DNA of 64,000 nt from an uncultured Clostridium sp. GTDB taxonomy: Bacteria; Bacillota; Clostridia; Lachnospirales; Lachnospiraceae. Both the position numbers and the translations under genes were made by a program. Positions within the stretch are counted from its first letter, which is position 1; every line of letters starts with the position of its first letter. The notes beneath the pieces were generated by a model, which was not told the DNA's origin, searched no databases, and saw only the letters and a list, made by a program, of their open reading frames with translations. Location: positions 1 to 64,000 of the forward strand of contig CAMNRM010000012.1 of NCBI GenBank assembly GCA_946553025.1, in the 5' to 3' direction. Of this stretch, positions 58,404 through 64,000 are shown piece by piece.

Positions 58404-59139
58404 TTTTGCACAACCGCTGATTCAGGTGAAGGGCCTGTGCAAGCAGTTTGGGGACTTAAAGGTACTGGAAAATATCAATGTGGATATCCATAAAGGGGAT
58501 GTTGTCTTTGTCGTGGGGCCTTCCGGTTCGGGAAAGAGCACATTTCTGCGCTGTTTAAATCGCCTGGAGGAATCGACAGCAGGCCATATCTACGTTGAGG
58601 GGACGGATATTACCGATCCGAAGGTGGATATCGACCGTCACCGTCAGAAGATGGGTATGGTGTTCCAGCAGTTTAATTTATTCCCGCACATGGACATTAT
58701 GAAGAATATGACCCTTGCGCCGATAAAGCTTCAGAAGAAAAGCCAGCAGGAGGCGGAGAAGGAGGCTATGGTTTTATTAGAGCGGGTTGGCCTGGCCGAC
58801 CGTGCCCACGCTTATCCCAGTCAGCTTTCCGGCGGGCAGAAGCAGAGGATTGCCATTGTCCGGGCGCTGGCGATGAAGCCGGATGTTATGCTTTTTGACG
58901 AACCCACGTCGGCACTTGACCCGGAGATGGTGGGTGAGGTGTTAAGCGTTATGCGGGAACTGGCAAAAGAACATATGACCATGGTTGTCGTCACCCATGA
59001 GATGGGCTTTGCCAAAGAGGTGGCAACCCGTATTATGTTTATGGACGGAGGAAATTTTGTGGAAGAGGCACCGCCGGCGGAATTCTTCGGCAGTCCCAAA
59101 AACGAGCGGCTGAAAGCATTTTTAAGCAAGGTACTCTGA
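58393..59139 (+). CDS. Polar amino-acid ABC transporter, ATPase
   Basis: ATPase of the importer (GlnQ/HisP type), 248 residues. The GTG at 58393 is chosen, after AAAGGAGG; the frame is open farther upstream inside the permease gene. Walker [12 protein letters not shown]-loop [12 protein letters not shown], signature LSGGQKQR, Walker [15 protein letters not shown] and VVTHEMGFA are complete. Completes the binding-protein, permease, ATPase set. A terminator follows. Confidence 0.96.
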   Translation: MSDNFAQPLIQVKGLCKQFGDLKVLENINVDIHKGDVVFVVGPSGSGKSTFLRCLNRLEESTAGHIYVEGTDITDPKVDIDRHRQKMGMVFQQFNLFPHMDIMKNMTLAPIKLQKKSQQEAEKEAMVLLERVGLADRAHAYPSQLSGGQKQRIAIVRALAMKPDVMLFDEPTSALDPEMVGEVLSVMRELAKEHMTMVVVTHEMGFAKEVATRIMFMDGGNFVEEAPPAEFFGSPKNERLKAFLSKVL

Positions 59140-59214
59140 TAGAAGATGGGAACGGTTTATGCGTGTTCACTGTAATTAAAGATGTGAAAATAATAAGTTA
59201 AATGAAAGTTAAAG

Positions 59215-59247
59215 AAAACCAGGGTTTTCAAACTCCTGGTTTTTTTG
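59215..59247 (+). terminator. Rho-independent terminator after ABC importer
   Basis: AAAACCAGG pairs with CCTGGTTTT and is followed by further T. Confidence 0.88.
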
Positions 59248-59313
59248 TATAATCATAAGAGATTGGCAATCTCTATTGTAAAAAAAGGAAAAAAGAAAGC
59301 GTATAGGTGAACA

Positions 59314-59955
59314 ATGGCATATTTTCCGTTATTTGTAGACTTAAAGGGGAAACGCTGCCTGGTTGTGGGCGGAAAAAGGGTGGCACTGCGAAAAGCCAGG
59401 GCGCTGGCCGAATACGGCGGGGAGGTTTTTGCTGTGGCAGAGGTGTTTTGTGAGGGATGGGAAGGGTGGAAGGGAGTGAAGGAACCGGTGCTTATCCGGC
59501 GCAGGGCAGTGCTGACGGATGCAGACGGGATGGATTTGGTTATCTGTGCGGCAAGTGATGCTGTATTTCACCGGGAAATGAGCCGCTATTGCCGGGAAAG
59601 GGCAATTTTGGTGAATGTGGCGGACAGCAAAGAGGAGAGTTCTTTTTTATTTCCTGCCCTGGTTCGGCGAAAGGACGTGGTTTTGGGCATCAGCACCGGA
59701 GGGAACAGTCCGGCAGCTTCCCGTTATCTGCGGGAGGAGATTGACCGGCGGCTTCCGGAAAACTTCGGCACGCTGGTTGAGAAGCTGGGAAGCTTTCGGG
59801 AACTGGTTAAGGAAGCATTGCCAAAGCAGAAAGAGCGGGAAAAAGTGTTTTCCCGGATCTTTTTTTCTGCACTGGAAGAGGGCGAGGTTAATGAGGAGAT
59901 GGTCAGGGCGCTTATTCAGGATTATGCGAGGATGAATACCGGAGATAATGGATAA
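59314..59955 (+). CDS. Precorrin-2 dehydrogenase/siroheme synthase N-terminal type
   Basis: Met8p/SirC/CysG-N family: oxidises precorrin-2 to sirohydrochlorin with NAD, and may insert iron. 213 residues; ATG at 59314 after GCGTATAGGTG, a weak ribosome site. Rossmann start LVVGGKRVALRKARALAEYG, DLVICAASDAVFHREMSRYC, NVADSKEESSFLFPALVRR and GISTGGNSPAASRYLREEID are typical. No methyltransferase part is fused and no other heme or cobalamin gene lies nearby, so its pathway role is inferred. Its 3' end overlaps a small minus-strand gene. Confidence 0.88.
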   Translation: MAYFPLFVDLKGKRCLVVGGKRVALRKARALAEYGGEVFAVAEVFCEGWEGWKGVKEPVLIRRRAVLTDADGMDLVICAASDAVFHREMSRYCRERAILVNVADSKEESSFLFPALVRRKDVVLGISTGGNSPAASRYLREEIDRRLPENFGTLVEKLGSFRELVKEALPKQKEREKVFSRIFFSALEEGEVNEEMVRALIQDYARMNTGDNG

Positions 59956-60187
59956 AAGAAACCGGAAATTGCTGCAAAAGGAGTTCTTTTATTTCATCAC
60001 GGCGACGCATGAAAAGGGAGTAGAAAATGTCCTCCATCAAACAGTCGTCAATAGCAAAATCTATAGCCTCCGGAAGGGGACATGCTTTTTTCTCGTAGTA
60101 AGTAATCCTGGAGAGAAACCATAAGATTTTTCTTTTCTGAAGATGAAAACGATGGGCGCGGCGGGATAGTAACGGGCAGTATGTCAT
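59912..60187 (-). CDS. Small hypothetical protein
   Basis: 91 residues from the ATG at 60187, which follows AAGGAGGTTTTTT, a strong ribosome site that supports a real gene. Its 3' end overlaps the precorrin-2 dehydrogenase gene by 44 bases. The middle (AIDFAIDDCLMEDIFYSLFMRRRDEIKELLLQQF) is helical and resembles the C-terminal helical segment of Rpn/PD-(D/E)XK transposase-like proteins, so it might be a remnant of such a gene. The N-terminal half is basic. Function unknown. Confidence 0.5.
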   Translation of the reverse strand: MTYCPLLSRRAHRFHLQKRKILWFLSRITYYEKKACPLPEAIDFAIDDCLMEDIFYSLFMRRRDEIKELLLQQFPVSFIHYLRYSSSHNPE

Positions 60188-60301
60188 AAAAAACCTCCTT
60201 GGCTCTGATAATGCGCAGAAATATTTCTTTCGTTATATAGACTATAGCAGGAATTAGGGAAAAAAGCAACAAAGAGAGAAGGAAGAAAAGGCTGCAAAAA
60301 T

Positions 60302-60316
60302 TGTCATAATTTGACA
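60302..60316. promoter_or_regulatory. Small palindrome, operator candidate
   Basis: TGTCA-TAATT-TGACA lies between the divergent small gene and the AraC gene. Confidence 0.3.
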
Positions 60317-60347
60317 GGGCATACGAATAATAAATAGAACGTTAATT

Positions 60348-60373
60348 GTTGCTGTGAATGTGTGAACAGCAGC
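60348..60373. repeat. Dispersed palindrome, copy 6
   Basis: GTTGCTGT arm, GAATGTGTGA loop and ACAGCAGC arm. The outer bases are changed together in both arms compared with copy 7 at 61501 (GC in place of AT), so pairing is kept. Confidence 0.65.
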
Positions 60374-60428
60374 CGTTAATTGTCGAAATGGGATGAGCGG
60401 GTGTGTTACTTGGAAAGAGATAACGTTG

Positions 60429-60454
60429 ACCTGTTGCTGTAAAAACAGGTTTTT
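60429..60454 (+). promoter_or_regulatory. Terminator-like hairpin before AraC gene
   Basis: ACCTGTT (60429-60435) and AACAGGT (60444-60450) followed by TTTT lies 20 bases before the start codon. It may attenuate transcription or end an upstream RNA. Confidence 0.5.
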
Positions 60455-60474
60455 CTTAGAAAATGGTAGGAATT

Positions 60475-61476
60475 ATGAATGAAGAGTTAATAAAGCGTTT
60501 AAGTGAATTTACCGAAGAGGAAAAGAAGATATTATCCGGAAGAGGGGGAAAGAGCAAGAATAAATACGCTGAAACTCCCTATCCGTCCGTGGACAGAAAA
60601 GAACTTCTGACCGCAGGAAAATTAATGCAGATGCACAGGCATACGCGCTTTGTCCATTATGCAAGCCAGAAGAGGAACTATATTGAAGGGATATTTGTGT
60701 GCCAGGGTAAAATGACGCACTGGATTGGAGGACAGCAGATTGTGCTCCGACAGGGCGATTTGCTTTTGGTAAGCCCAGATGCAGAACAGGAGATTCTTCC
60801 GGCAGGTGAGGGGGATATCGCCATCCATTTTGTGCTGCTTCCGGAATTTTTTAACCGTATTTTTAAACAGTTGGGTGAGGGGGAGAACCTTCTGCGCACC
60901 TTTTTGATTCATTATCTCTGCGAAGAGGATGAGGGAAATCATTACCTTCACTTTCATCTGGAAGAGGCTGTTTTGGTGTTAAATTACCTGGAAAATATGC
61001 TTTGGATGTTTACGGAGAAAAACCTGGGCGGTTATACCGATATGCAGACAAACATGGGGCTGATATTTATGGCGCTTACCAGATACACCGATAAGCTTGA
61101 ACTGGGCGAGGATGCTTTTGAATCCAACTTAATGGTCTGCGTCCTTCGCTATATTGAAGAGTATTACCAGGACGGAAGGCTTAACGATCTCTGTCATCTG
61201 CTGGGCTATAATATCTACTGGCTGTCCAGGGCGATAAAAAAGCTGACAGGGAAGACCTACAAGGAACTTTTGCAGATAAAACGCCTGAACCAGGCAGCTT
61301 TTCTGCTGCTAAGTACCGGGACGGCTATTTCCGATATCAGCCTGGCGGTGGGTTATGATAATACCAGCTATTTTCACCGTTTATTCCGCGAGTATTATGG
61401 TTTGTCGCCGAAGGAGTACCGGAGAGAGCATGGAAAGCCCAGCCATGGCAGGGCCTTGTCGGACAGGGAACCCTAA
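60475..61476 (+). CDS. AraC-family transcriptional regulator
   Basis: 333 residues. The ATG at 60475 has TAGGA upstream; the in-frame ATG at 60463 has no ribosome site. Residues about 50-140 form a cupin-like sensor region (MHRHTRFVHYASQKRNYIEG, QGDLLLVSPDAEQEIL). Residues about 225-325 form the two helix-turn-helix AraC domain: CHLLGYNIYWLSRAIKKLTGKTYKELL and ISDISLAVGYDNTSYFHRLFREYYGLSPKEYRR-type. It precedes an alpha-galactosidase gene on the same strand, so regulation of that gene by sugars is plausible. Confidence 0.9.
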   Translation: MNEELIKRLSEFTEEEKKILSGRGGKSKNKYAETPYPSVDRKELLTAGKLMQMHRHTRFVHYASQKRNYIEGIFVCQGKMTHWIGGQQIVLRQGDLLLVSPDAEQEILPAGEGDIAIHFVLLPEFFNRIFKQLGEGENLLRTFLIHYLCEEDEGNHYLHFHLEEAVLVLNYLENMLWMFTEKNLGGYTDMQTNMGLIFMALTRYTDKLELGEDAFESNLMVCVLRYIEEYYQDGRLNDLCHLLGYNIYWLSRAIKKLTGKTYKELLQIKRLNQAAFLLLSTGTAISDISLAVGYDNTSYFHRLFREYYGLSPKEYRREHGKPSHGRALSDREP

Positions 61477-61500
61477 AACCTATAAAAACGGCAAAATCAG

Positions 61501-61525
61501 GTTACTGTGAATGTGTGAACAGTAA
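61501..61525. repeat. Dispersed palindrome, copy 7
   Basis: GTTACTGT arm, GAATGTGTGA loop and ACAGTAA arm, lying after the AraC gene. Confidence 0.7.
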
Positions 61526-61532
61526 TAAAATC

Positions 61533-61577
61533 AGAAAGGGAAATGTTCTTGAACAGCCCTTTCTTTTTTTGTATAAT
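61533..61577 (+). terminator. Terminator overlapping alpha-galactosidase promoter
   Basis: AGAAAGGG (61533-61540) pairs with CCCTTTCT (61557-61564), followed by TTTTTT. TTGAAC (61550-61555) and TATAAT (61572-61577), 16-base spacer, form a promoter inside the same stretch. The unit ends the AraC transcript and starts the alpha-galactosidase transcript. Confidence 0.75.
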
Positions 61578-61618
61578 AGCTTTATACAATAATAAAACCA
61601 GGAGGGCGAAATACGGCG

Positions 61619-63814
61619 ATGAGTATAGTTATTCAAGAAAAATGCAAAACGATTACCCTGCACACCAAAAACACGAGCTATCAGATGAAGATAGGAAACC
61701 TTGATTACCTTCTGCATCTGTATTATGGCCCGCGGATTCCGGATAAGGATGTTTCTTATCAGATTCAGCAGTATGATCGGGGATTTTCCGGGAATCCCTA
61801 TGAATCAAGAAACGAGAGAACCTTTTCCTTAGACGCGCAGCCGCAGGAATTTTCCACGCAGCAGCAGGGTGATTTCCGCACGCCGAGTATCGAAGTGGTC
61901 AACAGCGACGGAAGCTATTCTTTTCACGGAAAAGCGGCAGGCTATCAGGTTTTCGATGGAAAGTACCAGTTAGAAACACTTCCCTGTGTGTTTGCCAATA
62001 AGGAAGATCATGTACAGAGTCTTGTGATTACCTTAGTGGATGAGGTGAGCAAAGTTGAACTCAGCCTTCTCTACAGTGTGTTTGAAGAAGCGGATATCAT
62101 TACCCGTGCCGTCAAGGTTAAAAATGCCGGTACAGCGCCTATGCACCTGAAAAAGATGATGTCGCTGTGTATGGACTTTTTGAATGGTGCAGGGTTTGAT
62201 CTGATCAGTCTGCCGGGACGTTACGGTCAGGAGCGCCAGGTGGAACGCCAGCCGATGACGCACCATATTCACAGCATCGGAAGTATCCGGGGCTCTTCCA
62301 GCCATCAGCAGAATCCCTTTGTGGTTCTCTGCGACCGTGAAGCGACGGAAGATTTTGGAAAATGCTATGGATTTTCCCTGATGTACAGCGGGAACTTCCT
62401 TGCCGAGGCAGAACTGGATCAGTACGATCAGCTTCGCCTGGTTATGGGAATCAACCCGAAACAGTTTTTCTATGAGTTAAAGCCCGGAGAGGTTTTTGAG
62501 TGCCCTGAGGTGGTTATGGCCTTTTCTAAGCACGGGCTTACCGGACTTTCTCATCTCTATCACGATTTTTACCGGACAAACCTCTGCCGCAGCAAGTATG
62601 TAAAGGACATCCAGCGCCCGGTACTGATTAACAGCTGGGAAGCGGCATTCATGGATTTTGACGATGTTAAGCTGGTGGAAATCGCCAAAGCGGCAAAAAA
62701 GATGGGCGTAGATCTTCTCGTTATGGATGACGGATGGTTTGGCAAAAGAGATGACGATAACAGCGGACTGGGTGACTGGTATGTCAATGAAAAGAAAATT
62801 AAATGCGGCCTGCACAAGCTGGTGGAGCAGATTAATGCACTGGGGATGAAGTTCGGCATATGGTTTGAGCCGGAGATGGTATCCGAGGACAGCGATCTCT
62901 ACCGCGCACACCCGGACTGGGCGATGCAGATTCCCGGCCGCCATGCCGTGCGCAGCCGCAACCAGATGGCTCTGGATATGAGCCGGAAGGAGGTTCAGGA
63001 CTACCTGATTAAGCGCATTAATGCCATCCTCGACGATGCCAATATCTACTATGTGAAGTGGGATATTAACCGCTCCCTTGCCGATATCTGGTCGAATGCC
63101 CTTCCGGCCGAGAAACAGGGCGAGGTTTACCACCGCTACGTCCTGGGACTTTATCATGTGATGGATGAAATTATTCTGACCCATCCGGACATCCTCTTTG
63201 AGGGCTGCAGCGGCGGAGGCGGTCGCTATGACGCTGCCATGCTGCACTACTATCCGCAGTACTGGGTGAGCGATAATAACCATCCGATTGACCGCTTAAA
63301 GCTTCACTACGGGACTTCCTTTGTCTACCCGACCTGCACCATGGGCGCACATATCTCCGACAGCGGAAAACTGGTTCCCTTAAAGACGAAGGCCGTGGTC
63401 GCCATGTGCGGAACCTTTGGCTATGAACTGGATGCTACCCATTTAAGCGAAGAAGAACAGGCCCTCTGTAAAGAACAAAGCGACCTGTTCAGAAAATATT
63501 ATCCGATTACGTTTTTCGGCGATTTTTACCGTCTGACCAACCCCTTTGCTCCCGGCAATATGACGGCCTGGCAGCATGTAACCAAGGATAAGTCAAAGTC
63601 CCTGCTCAGTGTAGTGGTGACCAACCTAACCTGCAACGGGCCGCAGGAATATATCCGTGCCAAAGGGCTTGAGGAAGATGCTTTTTACCGGATGAACGGG
63701 GGAGAAGAGCTTTACTCAGGTGCGGTTTTGATGAATGCAGGCATCCCCATTCCCCGGGAGGTTCCCGAATATACAGCCTTCCAGTATTATCTGGAAAAAG
63801 CTAAAGAGGTTTAG
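61619..63814 (+). CDS. Alpha-galactosidase, GH36
   Basis: Hydrolyses terminal alpha-galactosyl residues of melibiose, raffinose or galactomannan side chains; 731 residues, standard for bacterial GH36. ATG at 61619 after CCAGGAGGGCG. No signal peptide, so it acts inside the cell. The N-terminal beta-sandwich spans about 1-330 and the (beta/alpha)8 barrel follows (LINSWEAAFMDFD, LLVMDDGWFGKRDDDNSGLGDW, GIWFEPEMV). The nucleophile is Asp482 in YVKWDINR and the acid/base is Asp552 in WVSDNNHP; both are present, as is the FEGCSGGGGRYD substrate loop. With the mannanase elsewhere in the window it could take part in galactomannan use. Confidence 0.96.
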   Translation: MSIVIQEKCKTITLHTKNTSYQMKIGNLDYLLHLYYGPRIPDKDVSYQIQQYDRGFSGNPYESRNERTFSLDAQPQEFSTQQQGDFRTPSIEVVNSDGSYSFHGKAAGYQVFDGKYQLETLPCVFANKEDHVQSLVITLVDEVSKVELSLLYSVFEEADIITRAVKVKNAGTAPMHLKKMMSLCMDFLNGAGFDLISLPGRYGQERQVERQPMTHHIHSIGSIRGSSSHQQNPFVVLCDREATEDFGKCYGFSLMYSGNFLAEAELDQYDQLRLVMGINPKQFFYELKPGEVFECPEVVMAFSKHGLTGLSHLYHDFYRTNLCRSKYVKDIQRPVLINSWEAAFMDFDDVKLVEIAKAAKKMGVDLLVMDDGWFGKRDDDNSGLGDWYVNEKKIKCGLHKLVEQINALGMKFGIWFEPEMVSEDSDLYRAHPDWAMQIPGRHAVRSRNQMALDMSRKEVQDYLIKRINAILDDANIYYVKWDINRSLADIWSNALPAEKQGEVYHRYVLGLYHVMDEIILTHPDILFEGCSGGGGRYDAAMLHYYPQYWVSDNNHPIDRLKLHYGTSFVYPTCTMGAHISDSGKLVPLKTKAVVAMCGTFGYELDATHLSEEEQALCKEQSDLFRKYYPITFFGDFYRLTNPFAPGNMTAWQHVTKDKSKSLLSVVVTNLTCNGPQEYIRAKGLEEDAFYRMNGGEELYSGAVLMNAGIPIPREVPEYTAFQYYLEKAKEV

Positions 63815-63849
63815 CCGCAGTTATGAAAGCGCAGGCATCCTTAACAAGG

Positions 63850-64000
63850 TTAAAAACGGAAGTAAATAAACGGGTTAAAGTCTGCGCCTACCATATAGCA
63901 TACGGCGTAGGCGAACAGCCCTAAAAGGCCCATTTCGGCAAAACATGCAGCGGCTGGATTCTTTCCGGCCGCTTGCTTTAATTTGGGGATAATCGGGAGC
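63850..64000 (-). CDS. Probable MBOAT O-acyltransferase, C-terminal end
   Basis: On the minus strand, a frame open from the window edge ends at TAA (63852-63850). Its last residues read MGLLGLFAYAVCYMVGADF-type, a hydrophobic helix, then NPFIYFRF. This C-terminal NPFIYFRF or NPFIYFQF is a hallmark of AlgI-like MBOAT membrane acyltransferases that acetylate wall or exopolysaccharides. About 50 codons are visible. It converges on the alpha-galactosidase gene. The assignment rests on the short tail only. Confidence 0.55.
   Translation of the reverse strand, partial: LPIIPKLKQAAGKNPAAACFAEMGLLGLFAYAVCYMVGADFNPFIYFRF

Noticed and set aside
59163..59178. Another copy of the dispersed palindrome (TTCACTGTAAT)
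   Set aside because: Only one degenerate arm is visible.
1..64000. tRNA, rRNA, insertion sequences or prophage
   Set aside because: None could be recognised by eye; weakly conserved or short elements may have been missed.

Overview
The window looks like a chromosomal piece of a Gram-positive, low-to-mid GC member of the Lachnospiraceae (Clostridium cluster XIVa). This is an inference from gene order and protein style. It carries the rpsK-rpsD-rpoA-rplQ end of the large ribosomal operon, an S4 of Lachnospiraceae type, an L17 with large insertions, an ECF transporter module followed by truA and rplM-rpsI, an rpmG-secE-nusG-rplK-rplA block, an L10 leader, and many exported proteins with choline-binding-type or SLH cell-wall repeats. 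No phage, insertion sequence, CRISPR array, rRNA or tRNA gene was recognised.

Layout. 1-2615: 3' part of the ribosomal operon. 2764-5276: two related exported cell-wall-binding proteins inserted between rplQ and the ECF module. 5508-12524: ecfA1, ecfA2, ecfT, a TruA fused to a GNAT acetyltransferase, and a long J-like/TPR protein. 12572-13640: rplM-rpsI with a long leader. 13800-24032: a surface-protein region in which a two-gene module (small repeat protein plus amidase-like/FN3-like protein) is present twice in opposite orientation, flanking phosphoglucomutase, tagaturonate reductase and a Nudix hydrolase. An SLH protein follows. 24046-26952: two ribbon-helix-helix proteins read divergently from a shared control region, a polysaccharide deacetylase and a NERD-HRDC protein. 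27138-30484: uppP, rpmG, secE, nusG, rplK, rplA, with two mRNA copies of the ribosomal L1 binding site.

30485-42778 is an accessory island between rplA and rplJ, genes that are adjacent in most Firmicutes. It holds a SARP/BTAD regulator with a degenerate GGDEF-like tail, a PilZ protein translationally coupled to a 1793-residue coiled-coil surface protein, two Uma2-type nuclease-fold genes, a broken AAA/PD-(D/E)XK gene, and an AbiL/RloAB-like two-gene anti-phage cassette. 42810-43968: L10 leader, rplJ and rplL. 44499-51943: a very large, frameshifted GH26 beta-mannanase with a repeat-rich tail. After it come an Rpn-family nuclease, an ABC-class ATPase, a YwaF-like membrane protein, a complete polar amino-acid ABC importer, a precorrin-2 dehydrogenase, an AraC regulator, a GH36 alpha-galactosidase, and the 3' end of a probable MBOAT acyltransferase cut by the window edge.

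Two themes stand out. First, conserved ribosomal operons are repeatedly interrupted by surface-protein, carbohydrate and defence genes. Second, a small dispersed palindrome (arms GTTACTGT and ACAGTAAC) recurs in at least seven intergenic spots and is not explained by any gene or terminator. The mannanase and the alpha-galactosidase next to an AraC regulator suggest growth on galactomannan-type plant polymers; the PilZ/GGDEF-like genes suggest cyclic-dinucleotide-linked control of the giant surface protein. Both are inferences from context.
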